From Elymus sibiricus (lineage: Eukaryota > Streptophyta > Magnoliopsida > Poales > Poaceae): 64,000 nt of DNA. The notes under the pieces are model-generated. The model worked only from the letters and a program-made list of their open reading frames with translations. It made no database searches and was not told the DNA's origin. The stretch is from contig CM077663.1 of assembly GCA_039707655.1 (NCBI GenBank), forward strand, positions 434,079,830 through 434,143,829, given 5' to 3'. Positions 1 to 10,796 of the stretch are shown in pieces; position 1 is the first letter of the stretch, and the number at the start of each line of letters is the position of its first letter. A program made the position numbers and the translations under genes.

Positions 1-1022
1 TTAACGGTTCGTTCCCTGGAAACACAACCAGCACAACTATATAGGAAGTCCCTAGAAGCATCAGTTTGTCTATTATAGAAGATATCAAGTATTTCATTTT
101 TCTTTGGGGGATGATTAGGCAAAGCATTAAGCAATTGGAGAAGCCTCCCCCAAGATTGTGGGAGACTCTCTTCTTCAATTTGCACAAAGTTGAATATATC
201 CTGTAAGGCAGCTTGGTTCTTGTGAGAAGGAAAATATTTTTCAGGGAAGTAGTAAATCATATCTCGGGGACTACGCACACAACCAGGAGCAAGAGTATTG
301 TACCATATCTTAGCATCACCCTTTAATAAGAATGGAAATAATTTGAGGATATAATAGTAGCGAATCTTCTCATCATGAGCAAAAAGGGTGGCTATATCAT
401 TCAACTTAGTAAGATGTGCCACTACAGTTTCAGTTTCATAGCCATGGAAAGGATCAAATTCAACCAAAGTAATTAACTCTGGTTTGACAGAGAATTCATA
501 ATCCTTATCTGTAACAAAGATAGGTGAAGTAGAAAACTTAGGATCACATTTCATTCTAGCATTCAAAGTCTTTTCATTCTGTTTGCATAGTAATTTCTTA
601 AGATCATGTCTATCCTTACAAGCAAGAATCTCTCTAGCTATTTCTCCATCCATAACATAATCTTCAGGTATCTTAGGCATTTCAAATCTAGGAGAGCTAG
701 GTCTAATAGGTGTTTCATAAATATCAGTTTCGAAGGCTTCATCAGTTTCAGTAGTTTCATGAGTTTCAATAATTTCATTCTCTTTAGCTCCAGCAATTTG
801 TTCATCAAGAAAATCACCTATTGGCACAGTATTATCAAGCAAGGTACTAGCATCATTGATAGCAGAAGTAGCATCATCAATATCAGGATTAATAGCATGT
901 GGTGGTGTTGCAAGTTTACTCATAATAGAAGGTGAATCAAGTGCAGAGTGTGATGGCAAATCCGTACCTCCCCTCATCGTAGAGGGAACGATCTTGGTTC
1001 TTGTATCCTTCAGATTCTTCAT
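1..1022 (-). CDS. Gypsy gag polyprotein, N-terminal part, open to the window edge
   Basis: Translating the minus strand from the ATG at 1022 gives about 340 codons without a stop, running out of the window at base 1. The N-terminal third is acidic and low in complexity (many E, D and T residues). The rest is a retrotransposon gag capsid domain: it contains the segments LKGDAKIWYNTLAPG and FPEKYFPSHKNQ, which match the usual W-x-x-L and Y-F-P-S blocks of plant Gypsy gag. The protein would form virus-like particles in the cytoplasm. The start lies about 50 bases downstream of the primer binding site, as expected for gag. This is one of the few undamaged element frames in the window. How far it extends, and whether pol follows, is unknown. 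Confidence 0.8.
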   Translation of the reverse strand, partial: MKNLKDTRTKIVPSTMRGGTDLPSHSALDSPSIMSKLATPPHAINPDIDDATSAINDASTLLDNTVPIGDFLDEQIAGAKENEIIETHETTETDEAFETDIYETPIRPSSPRFEMPKIPEDYVMDGEIAREILACKDRHDLKKLLCKQNEKTLNARMKCDPKFSTSPIFVTDKDYEFSVKPELITLVEFDPFHGYETETVVAHLTKLNDIATLFAHDEKIRYYYILKLFPFLLKGDAKIWYNTLAPGCVRSPRDMIYYFPEKYFPSHKNQAALQDIFNFVQIEEESLPQSWGRLLQLLNALPNHPPKKNEILDIFYNRQTDASRDFLYSCAGCVSRERTV

Positions 1023-1072
1023 AGTGATAAAATGATATAAATCCCAAGTGACTTAGCAAATATATCTATGCT

Positions 1073-1089
1073 CCCCGGCAATGGCGCCA
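1073..1089 (-). other. Primer binding site, tRNA-Asp type
   Basis: The minus strand reads TGGCGCCATTGCCGGGG, one base different from the complement of the plant tRNA-Asp 3' end. It lies 11 bases from the LTR end. It primes minus-strand DNA synthesis and is not a tRNA gene. Confidence 0.85.
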
Positions 1090-1100
1090 GAAAAAGGTCT

Positions 1101-2473
1101 TGATAACCCACAAGTATAGGGGATCGCAACAGTTTTCGAGGGTAGAGTATTCAACCCAAATTTATAGATTCGACACAAGGGGAGCTAAAGAATATTTGAG
1201 AGTATTAGCAGTTGAGTTGTCAGTTCAACCACACCAGGAGATTAAATATCTGCAGCAAAGTGATCACTAGAACAGTAATATGATAGTTTGATAGCAGTGG
1301 TAACAGTAACAGTAGCGGTAATAGTAGCAGTAATAGTTTTGTAGCAAGTGCAACAGTAACAGCAGTAGTAGTAACTTAGCAAGAACAATACGTCGAAAAC
1401 TCGTAGGCACTGGATCGGTGTATTCGTTGGATGATATTCAGCATATAACATCCATAACCTAGGGCGACACGGAACTAGCTCCAGTTCATCAATGTAATGT
1501 AGGCATGTATTCCGTAAATAGTCATACGTGCTTATGGAAAAGAACTTGCATGACATCTTTTGTCCTACCCTCCCGTGGCAGTGGTGTCCATAAGGAAACT
1601 AAGGGATATTAAGGCCTCCTTTTAATAGAGAACCGGAACAAAGCACTAACACATAGTGAATACATGAACTCCTCAAACTACGGTCATCACCGGAAAGTAT
1701 CCCGATTTCTGTCACCCCGGGGTTTATGGATCATAACACGTAATAGGTGCATATGACTAAGCAAGATCGGATCAAGAACATAGATATAATGATGATAACA
1801 TAAACGGTTCAGATCTGAAATCATGGCACTCGGGCCCTAGTGACAAGCATTAAGCTTGGCAAAGTCATAGCGACATCAATCTTAGAACATAGTGGATACT
1901 AGGGATCAAGCCCAAACAAAACTAACTCGATTACATGATGAATCTCATCCAACTCCTCACAGACCAGCATGCCTACGAAGGAACTACTCACTCCTGGTGG
2001 GGAGCATCATGGAATTCGCGATGAAGGAGGGTTGATGATGACGAAGACCCAAGATTCCCCTCTCCGGAGCCCCAAACGGACTCCAGATCTGGCCTCCCGA
2101 TGAAGAACATGAGGTGGCGGCGGCTCCGTCTCGTGAAACACGATGAAACTTTCTCTCTTATTTTTTTCTCCAAAAATAGGATTTTATAACGCTGGAATTA
2201 GGGCCTGGGGGGCTGGCGCGCCCTTGTGTATTGTGCCCAACCAGGGCACCCCATCTGGTGGGTTTTGGCTCCAGTATTTTTTATTTATTCTGAAATAAAT
2301 CTCCAAAAAGTTTCGTTCCATTCCGAGAACTTTTATTTCTGCACAAAAACAACACCATGGTAGTTCTCCTGAAAACAGCGTCAGTCCGGGTTAGTTTCAT
2401 TCAAATCATGCAAATTAGAGTCCAAAACAAGAGCAAAAGGGTTAGGAAAAGTATATACGATGGAGACGTATCA
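1101..2473 (-). repeat. 5' LTR of the left-edge Gypsy element
   Basis: This long terminal repeat of 1373 bp starts TGATACGTCTCCA and ends TTGTGGGTTATCA on the minus strand. It carries the TG...CA ends of LTRs. The outer end borders unrelated host-element sequence, and the inner end borders the primer binding site. The matching 3' LTR is outside the window. Confidence 0.85.
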
Positions 2474-3758
2474 TTGCCATGGTGGCAACCTTGGGCAAGT
2501 CAGGTGAGCTAGGGCTATCATCATAAGAAGATGAACTACCTTCAGGACTAGTGCCTGAACTCATCTCAACATCTCTCTCTCTTTGAAGTTGTTCTGACTG
2601 TCATCTGTCCCTGACATGCTGACCCTGTGAATATATCATAGAAGAGCAGAAAGGTTAAGCATCACAAAACATAGAAGTTTTTCAAAATTTGAACTAAAAA
2701 TTCTTAAGTTTAGCTTTCTGCAAAAGGGATTTCAGTATCACCGAGTCACAATTTTCGGAGCCACCGAAACTCAAAGTCCTCTTTACAGAAACTTGGCAGC
2801 AACTTCGGTTACACCGAAAGTAGCCACTCCGTTTCACCGAGACTATCCTCAGTAGTCCAAAAAGCAAAAAAGGTAGAACCAATTTTTCTGATTCGGTGTC
2901 ACCGAGATTCAGATTGCGGATGGCTAAAACTAAAAATCTATCGTTCTCTATTCTAATGGAGTTTTTGGTGGAGTAGGAAGCTTTCAATCTTTGGCAAGAA
3001 TATGGAGCTACCCTAATGCGCTTGAATCAACTTTGGAACACATGAGGGTATCGAAACCATACCCTAACTTGGCGATGGTCTGACTACGGCGACGAAGGCG
3101 GTGTTGATTCCCGTCGACGGTTAAGATCCCAGCGGCGAAGGCGCACGGGGAGGCAAGGCGATGACCAGGGGTCCTTGGCGGAAGCTAGGGCTTGGAGGTA
3201 ACCGGGCGTTTCAGGATTCAATTTCAAACGTCGGGTCCGCCACGTTATATACCCTTTGCTGTCGGTGACACCGGTTCTAAATTTTTGGTGTCACCAAGTT
3301 CGTCAACTTTCAGTTGGCAAGGAAACTCGGTGAAGCCAAGAATATGGAATCTGTGTTAGCGAGTTTGGATAACCAGATCAACCCTTGGCATCGGTGAGAC
3401 CGATATTTTTGTGTTGGTTCCACCGAGATGCACTTGGGAGGTTTTGGTGGTCAGCTCTTGACAAAACGGTACTCCGAGTTCTCCTCACACAGAGGGTTAA
3501 AGAAGTGCTTGCTCAAATTTTGTGATGTAGCATGAATTGAATTTGAGAGAAGAAAGCATAGATAGCTAGAGAGGGGTCCTAGGCATTCTTGTATATCCAA
3601 TCGGCCAAATAAAATTGAAAGCCAAATAACAAAAATTGGATATCCTCGAATGAGGAAAGATATGCATACCAACATGCTTACACAATAAGATATCAAATGA
3701 AATATGGTAAGCATGCAAAACCACTCTAGTATCTACCAAGCACTTTGGCAATAACGGA
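2474..3758 (-). mobile_element. Host gag-only Copia-like element, LTR segment 1
   Basis: This stretch has no convincing gene. It carries several copies of a short imperfect palindrome of the form TCGGTG-n-CACCGA, for example near 2895, 3263 and 3391. The same motif recurs in the LTR segment at 38325-39390, so both are assigned to one element. In minus orientation this would be the 3' LTR side. The Angela-like element splits it at 3758; the flanks rejoin through ACGGA at 12528. The far end is hidden behind the left-edge Gypsy. Assignment rests on the motif and on the nesting logic, not on direct alignment of the two LTR parts, which do not overlap. Confidence 0.6.
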
Positions 3759-5517
3759 TGTTGGGGAACGTTGCATGGGAAACAAAAAATTTCCTACGCA
3801 CACACAAGATCTATCCATGGTGATGAGCATCTACGAGAGGGAGAGTGAATCTACATACCCTTGTAGATCGCTAAGCGGAAGCGTTAAGAAACGCGGTTGA
3901 TGTAGTCGAACGTCTCCGCGATCCAAATCGCAAGTCATCCCTCGAACCGATCATGAACTAGTGCGAACGGACGGCACCTCCACGTTCAACACATCTACGG
4001 CTTGATGACGCCTTCACCTCCTCGATCCAGCGAGCGATGGTGAAGTAGTAGATGAGTTCCGGCAGCACGACGACGTGGTGATGGTGGTGAGGAACAATCT
4101 CTGCAGGGCTTCGCCAAGCGCTACGGAGATTATAACGGAGGAACTAGAGGGTTAGGGTTGCCGGCACACGGCTTGGGGAATTCTTGATGTGTTCCGGGTG
4201 ATAGCCCTGCCCCTCTATTTATATGTTGAGCCCTGGGGTCGAAACTTGGAGAAAGATCCTCCTCGAAGTCGGTTTGGCCCGCAAGGCAAGAGTCCTGCTC
4301 GGACTCCAGGACCAGACGCCAGGGTCCTCGGTGTCTGGCACCAGACGCCAGGGTCCCTGGCGTCTGGCCCCAGGCCTCCGCAAAACTTCCTTTTGCACCT
4401 TCCTAAAGCCTCGTGGGCTTTACCCCTTGGCCCAAATAAAGTGTTCTCGTACCCGAACATTTCGGGAAACATCCGAAACTCCTTCCGGTGAATTCCGGAA
4501 CCCTTCCGGAGACCAAACACTATTATCCCATATATCAATCTTTACCTCCGGACTATTCCAGAGCTCCTCGTCATGTCCGGGATCTCATCCGGGACTCCGA
4601 ACAACTTTCGGTCACCAACATAACAACTCAACTATACTTATATCGTCACCAAACGTTAAGTGTGTAGACCCTGCGGGTTCGAGAACTATGTAGACATGAC
4701 CGAGACACCTCTACGGTCAATAACCAATAGCGGGACCTGGATGCCCATATTGGCTCCTACATATTCTACGAAGATCTTTATCGGTTGAACCTCTATGTCA
4801 AGGATTCAGTTAATCCCGTATGATGTTCCCTTTGTTTATCGGTATGTTACTTGCCCGAGATTCGATCGTCGGTATCTCTATACCTACTTCAATCTCGTTA
4901 CCGGCAAGTCTCTTTACTCGTTCCGTAATACAAGATCCCGTGGCTAACACTTTAGTCACATTGCTTGCAAGGCTTATAGTGATGTTGTATTACCGAGTGG
5001 GCCCTGAGATACCTCTCCGTCACACGGAGTAACAAATCCCAGTCTTGATCCACGCCAATTCAACAGACACCCTCGGAGATACCTGTAGAGCATCTTTATA
5101 GTCACCCAGTTACGTTGCGACGTTTGATACACACAAGGTATTCCTCCGGTGTCAGTGAGTTGCATGATCTCATGGTCAAAGGAACAGATACTTGACATCC
5201 AGAAAACAATAGCAATAAACTGACACGATCATATGCTACGTTTACAGTTTGGGTCTTGTCCATCACATCATTCTCCTAATGATGTGATCCCGTTATCAAA
5301 TGACATCTCATGTCCATGGCTAGGAAACCTTCACCATCTTTTGATCAACGAGCTAGTCAACTAGAGGCTTACTAGGGACATAGTGTTGTCTATGTACCCA
5401 CACATGTATTTGAGTTTCCAATCAATACAATTATAGCATGGATAATAAACGATTATCATGAACAAGGAAATATAATAATAACCAATTTATTATTGCCTCT
5501 AGGGCATATTTCCAACA
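3759..5517 (-). repeat. 3' LTR of the Angela-like element
   Basis: LTR with TG...CA ends. It is 28 bp longer than the other LTR because of an extra copy of a short repeat around 4328-4358 built on CCAGACGCCAGGG. It ends next to the polypurine tract. Confidence 0.95.
4216..4223 (-). promoter_or_regulatory. LTR TATA box (TATAAATA), 3' LTR copy
   Basis: The minus strand reads TATAAATA in the middle of the LTR, where BARE-1-type LTRs start transcription. In the 3' LTR it would drive transcription outward into the flank at lower coordinates. Confidence 0.6.
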
Positions 5518-5528
5518 GTCTCCCACTT
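5518..5528 (-). other. Polypurine tract
   Basis: The minus strand reads AGTGGGAGAC directly against the 3' LTR, the plus-strand DNA primer position. It matches the tract of BARE-1-type elements. Confidence 0.8.
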
Positions 5529-5567
5529 GCACTAGAGTCAATAATCTAGTTCACATCACTATGTGAT

Positions 5568-8500
5568 TTACATTGTAATGAATCGAACACCCATACAGTT
5601 CTGGTGTTGTTCATGTTTAGCCCTTGGAAGAGGTTTAGTCATCGGATCTGCAACATTCAGATCCGTGTGTACTTTGCAAATATTTATGTCGTCCTCCTTG
5701 ATGTAATCGCGGATGGAATTGAAGCGTCGCTTTATGTGTCTGGTCCTCTTGTGAAATCTTGGTTCCTTGGCTAGAGCAATGGCACCAGTGTTATCACAAA
5801 ACAGAGTCATTGGGTTAAGCGCACTAGGCACTACTCCAAGATATGTCATGAACTCCTTCATCCAGACACCTTACTTCGCCGCCTCCGAGGCAGCGATGTA
5901 CTCCGCTTCGCATGTAGAATCAGCTACCACGCTCTGCTTGGAACTGCACCAGCTAACCGCACCCCCATTAAGAATAAATACGTATCCGGTTTGTGACTTA
6001 GAGTCATCCGGATCAGTGTCAAAGCTTGCATCGACGTAACCCTTTACGACGAGCTCTTGATCACCTCCATAAACGAGAAACATGTCCTTAGTCCTTTTCA
6101 GGTACTTTAGGATATTCTTGATCGCCGTCCAGTGTTCCATTCCTGGATCACTTTGAAACCTTCCGACCATACTTATGGCAAGGCTGACATCGGGTCTTGT
6201 GCACAGCATTGCATACATGATAGAGCCTATGGCTGAAGCATAGGGGATGACACTCATCTTTTCTCTATCTTCTGCAGTCACTGGGCATTGAGTCTTACTC
6301 AACTTCACACCTTGCAATACAGGCAAGAACCCCTTCTTCGACTGATCCATTTTGAACTTCTTCAAAACTTTGTCAAGGTATGTGCTTTGTGAAAGTCCTA
6401 TCAAGCGTCGTGATCTATCTCTATAGATCTTGATGCCTAATATGAAAGCAGCTTCTCCTAGGTCCTTCATTGAAAAACTCTTGTTCAAATATTCCTTCAC
6501 GCTTTCCAACATTTCTATATTGTTTCCAATCAGTAATATGTCATCCACATATAATATTAGAAACGCTATAGAGCTCCCACTCACTATCTTGTAAATACAA
6601 GCTTCTCTGTAAACTTGTATAAACTCGAACGCTTTGATCACCTCATCAAAGCGAAGATTCCAACTCCGAGATGCTTGCACCAGTCCATAAATGGATCGCT
6701 GGAGTTTGCAAACTTTGTCAGCATTCTCTGGATCGACAAAACCTTCTGGTTGCATCATATACAACTCTTCCTTAAGGAAACCGTTAAGGAACGCTGTTTT
6801 GACATCCATCTGCCAAATTTCATAATCGAAAAAGGCAGCTATTGCTAACATGATTCTGACGGACTTAAGCATCGCTACGGGTGAGAAGGTCTCATCGTAG
6901 TCAACTCCTTGAACTTGTGAAAAACCCTTTGCCACAAGTCGAGCTTTATAGACGGTGACATTACCGTCCGCGTCCGTCTTCCTCTTAAAGATCCATTTGT
7001 TCTGAATGGCCTTACGCCCTTCAGGTAATACTTCCAAAGTCCACACTTTGTTTTCATACATGGATCCCATCTCGGATTTCATGGCCTCTAACCACTTCTC
7101 GGAATCCGGGCCCATCATCACTTCTCCATAGCTCGTAGGTTCATCGTTGTCCAACAACATGACTTCTAAAACAGGGTTGCCGTACCACTCTGGAGCAGTA
7201 CGCGTCCTTGTCGACCTACGAGGTTCGATAGCAACTTGATCCAAAGCTTCATGATCATCATCATTAACTTCCTCTTCAGCTGATGTAGGCTCTACAGAAA
7301 CATCTTTCTGTGCTGCGCTACTCTCAGGTTGAAGTAAAGGTTCAACAACCTCATCAAGTTCTATCTTCCTCCCACTCAATTCTTTCGAGAGAAACTCTTT
7401 CTCAAGAAACGTTCCATTTTTCGCGACAAACACTTTGCCTTCGGATCTGAGGTAGAAGGTATACCCAACTGTCTCTTTTGGGTATCCTATGAAGACGCAT
7501 TTCTCCGCTTTGGGTTCCAGCTTTTCAGGCTGAAGCTTTTTGACATAAGCATCACATCCCCAAACTTTAAGAAACGACAGCTTTGGCTTCTTGCCAAACC
7601 AAAGTTCATATGGCGTCGTCTCAATGGATTTCGATGGTGCCCTATTTAAAGTGAATGCAGCTGTCTCTAATGCATAACCCCAAAACGACAGTGGCAAATC
7701 GGCAAGAGACATCATAGATCGCACCATATCCAATAAGGTTCGATTACGACGTTCGGACACACCATTACGCTGTGGAGTTCCAGGCGGTATTAGTTGTGAA
7801 ACAATTCCATATTGTCTTAAGTGACTGCCAAACTCATAACTCAGATATTCTCCTCCTCGATCAGATCGTAGGAATTTAATCTTCTTGCTACGATGATTCT
7901 CAACTTCACTCTGAAATTGTTTGAACTTTTCAAACGTTTCAGACTTGTGTTTCATTAAGTAAATATACCCATATCTACTTAAGTCATCAGTGAAGGTGAG
8001 AAAGTAACGATAACCACCGCGCGCCTCAATGCTCATCGGACCGCACACATCAGTATGTATGATTTCCAATAAGTCACTTGCCCGTTCCATTGTTCCAGAG
8101 AACGGCGTTTTAGTCATCTTGCCCATGAGGCATGGCTCACATGTGTCAAGTGATTCAAAATCAAGTGACTCCAAAAGTCCATCAGCATGGAGCTTCCTCA
8201 TGCGTTTTACGCCAATATGACCTAAACGGCAGTGCCACAAGAAAGTGGTATTATCATTATCAATCCTACATCTTTTGGCATCAATGTTATGAACATGTGT
8301 ATCATTACTATCGAGATTCAATAAGAATAAACCCCTTACATTGGGTGCATTATCATAAAAGATATTACTCATATAAATAGAACAACCATTATTCTCTGAT
8401 TTAAATGAGTAACCGTCTCGCAATAAACAAGATCCAGATATAATGTTCATGCTTAACGCAGGCACTAAATAACAATTATTCAGGTTCATCACTAATCCCG

Positions 8501-8747
8501 ATGGTAATCGAAGAGCGAGCGTGCCGACGGCGATCACATCTACCTTGGAACCATTTCCCACGCGCATCGTCACTTCATCATTTGCCAGCCTCCGTCTATT
8601 CCGCAGTTCCTGTTTTGAGTTGCAAATATGAGCAACCGCACCGGTATCAAATACCCAGGCACTACAACGAGAGTTGGTAAGGTACACATCAATAACATGT
8701 ATATCATATATACCTTGTTTGTTGTTGGCCGCCTTCTTGTCAGCCAA
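5568..8747 (-). pseudogene. pol: Angela-like Copia pol: protease, integrase, reverse transcriptase, RNase H (one nonsense codon)
   Basis: Domains in order are: aspartic protease (DTGA near residue 35), GAG-pre-integrase (WHCRLGHIG), integrase core with its three acidic residues (HTDVCGP, SDRGGEY, NGVSERRNR), reverse transcriptase with YVDDILLIG, and Copia RNase H (DSTCEAEYIA). Integrase before RT is diagnostic for Copia. A TAA at 5871-5873 interrupts RNase H between AASEAAK and GVWMKEF; the frame then runs on to its natural stop at 5568. The frame is continuous with gag, so gag-pol was one polyprotein of about 1325 codons, near the BARE-1 length. The apparent start at 8747 is only the first possible codon after an upstream stop. 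RT and integrase catalytic motifs are intact, so the damage is light. Confidence 0.9.
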
Positions 8748-9542
8748 ATACTAGGGGCAGTTCTGCTTCCAGTGTCCAGTTCCCTTGCAATGAAAACACT
8801 CAGTTTCTGGTTTGGGTCCAGCCTTGGGTTTCTTCACGGGAGGAGCAACTGCTTTGCCACTCTTCTTGGAGTTACCCTTCTTACCCTTGCCATTTTTCTT
8901 GAAACTAGTGGTTTTATACACTTGATGCTCCTTCTAAATTTCAGACTCAGCGACTTTCAGCATCGCAAACAGCTCGGCGACTGACTTGTTCATCCCGTGC
9001 ATGTTATAGTTCAACACGAAGCTCTTGTAGCTAGGTGGCAATTATTGAAGAACTCTGTCAGTGATAGCCTCTGGAGGAAGGGGCATCCCCAATTCAGCCA
9101 GACGGGTGGAGTACCCAGACATTCTGAGTACGTGATCACTGATAGACTCGTTCTCCTCCATCTTGCAAGCATAGAACTTATCGGAGATCTCATATCTCTC
9201 GATCCGGGCATTCTTCTGAAAGATAAACTTCAACTCCTGGAACATCTCATATGCTCCATGACGTTCAAAACGTCTTTGAAGTCCCGGTTCTAAGCCATAC
9301 AAAATTGCACATTGAACTATTGAGTAATCTTCAGAACGAGCCTGCCAGGCGTTCACAACGTCTAGAGACTCAACTGGAGCGGGTGGATCACCAAGCGGTG
9401 CATCAAGGACATAAGCCTTCTGGGAAGCCGTAAGGATAATTCTTAGATTACGGGCCCAGTTCACAAAGTTAATTCCATCATCTTTCAACTTAGCTTTCTC
9501 TAGGAACGCATTAAAATTCAGGGGTGCTACTGCGCGAGCCAT
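8748..9542 (-). pseudogene. gag: Angela-like Copia gag with CCHC zinc knuckle (three nonsense codons)
   Basis: The frame opens with MARAVAPLNFNAFLEKAKL, the usual start of BARE-1-type gag. It ends with a nucleocapsid zinc knuckle CFHCKGTGHWKQNC of the C-x2-C-x4-H-x4-C form. In-frame stops are TAA at 9042-9044, TAG at 8934-8936 and TAG at 8751-8753. No frameshift occurs: codon spacing from 9542 to the end of pol is exact. Gag packages the genomic RNA in cytoplasmic particles. Translation from this copy would give only a 166-residue fragment, so it would have to be packaged with Gag from other copies. Confidence 0.9.
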
Positions 9543-10783
9543 GATCTACAACATAAATATAGCAAAGACAACTTAGACTATTGTTCTAGATAATGAGTTT
9601 AGTTAATCATATTACTTAAAAAACTCCCACTCAAATTGACATCCCTCCGGTCATTCGAGTGTAACATGATCCAAATCCACCAACTCAAGTCCGATCATCA
9701 CGGGAGTTGAGGTGGTTTCAATGGTGAACATCTTCATGTTGATCATATCTACTATATGACTCATGTTCGACCTTTCGGTCTCTTGTGTTCCGAGGCCATG
9801 TATGTACATGCTAGGCTCGTCAAGTTTAACCCGAGTGTTCCACACGTGCAACATGGCTTACACCCGTTGTATGTGAACGTAGAGTCTATCACACCCGATC
9901 ATCACGGCGTGTCTCGAAACGACGAACTTTCGCAACGGTGCACACTCGGGGAGAACACAATTTATCTTGAAATTTAAGTGAGGGATCACCTTATAATGCT
10001 ACCGTCGTCCTAAGCAAAATAAGATGCATAAAAGGATTAACATCACATGCAAATCATAAGTGACATGATATGGCCATGAACTTGTGCTTTTGATCTCCAT
10101 CTCCAAAGCACCGGCATGATCTCCATCGTCACCGGCATGACACCATGATCTCCATCATCTTGATCTCCATCAACGTGTCGCCATGAGGTTGTCGCGCCGA
10201 CTGTTGCTTCCACGACTATTGCTAACTCATAGCGATAAAGTAAAGCAAAACGGCGAAAATAATTAAAGACAACTCTATGGCTCCTGCCAGTTGCCGTACT
10301 CATCGACATGCAAGTCGTGATATTCTATACAACACATGATCATCTCATACATCACATATATCTCATCATGTAATTGGCCATATCACATCACAACATACCC
10401 TGCAAAAAGAAGTTAGACGTCCTCTAATTGTTGTTGCAAATTTTACGTGGCTGCTACGGGTTTGCAAGAACCGTTCTTACCTACGCAAAACCACAACGTG
10501 GTGTAGTGATTGCCTTTTGATCTTCTAAAAGAACCCTCTTCATTGAAATCGATTCAACTAAAGTGAGAGAGACAGACACCCGCTAGCCATCTTTATGCAA
10601 CAAAGTTACATGTCAGTTGAAGGAACCGGTCTCTCGTAAGCGTACGAGTAATGTTGGTCCGGGCCGCTTCATCTCACAATACCGCCGAATCAAGTATCAA
10701 CTAGTAACGGCAAGCAATATGTATACACCCACGCCAACAAATCGTTTGTGTTCTACTCGAGATCTCATCTACGCATAGACCTA
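9543..10783 (-). other. Untranslated leader of the Angela-like element
   Basis: About 1.2 kb between gag and the primer binding site with no convincing reading frame. BARE-1-type elements have a long leader of this kind, thought to hold packaging and dimerisation signals. I can point to no specific signal except the short repeat at 10090-10172. Confidence 0.7.
10090..10172. repeat. Short degenerate tandem repeat in the leader
   Basis: Four to five imperfect copies of a unit resembling TGATCTCCATC followed by an ACCGGCA-like spacer. It lies wholly inside the Angela-like leader. Confidence 0.6.
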
Positions 10784-10795
10784 GCTCAGATGCCA
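10784..10795 (-). other. Primer binding site, initiator tRNA-Met type
   Basis: The minus strand reads TGGCATCTGAGC, close to the canonical TGGTATCAGAGC of Copia elements, with two mismatches. It sits one base from the 5' LTR end. Confidence 0.8.
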
Positions 10796-10796
10796 C

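Larger units (their letters stand above)
1..2473 (-). mobile_element. Athila-like Gypsy LTR retrotransposon, 5' part only (runs off the left edge)
   Basis: In minus-strand order the element shows a 5' LTR, a primer binding site matching the 3' end of tRNA-Asp, a short leader and an open gag frame that leaves the window at base 1. A tRNA-Asp primer is typical of the Athila clade. The LTR begins TGATACGTCTCCA, the start shared by several Triticeae Athila-type families (Sabrina/WHAM-like from memory, not searched). The bases after the outer end (TTGCC) are the expected target duplication, but the partner copy lies outside the window. The element is inserted in the LTR of the older host Copia element that continues from 2474. 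Whether pol is present cannot be seen. Confidence 0.85.

Noticed and set aside
4189..4693. Plus and minus frames of 100-156 codons in the Angela-like LTR (and their copies near 11228-11703)
   Set aside because: They lie wholly inside LTR sequence and occur in both LTR copies with different ends; no known LTR product.
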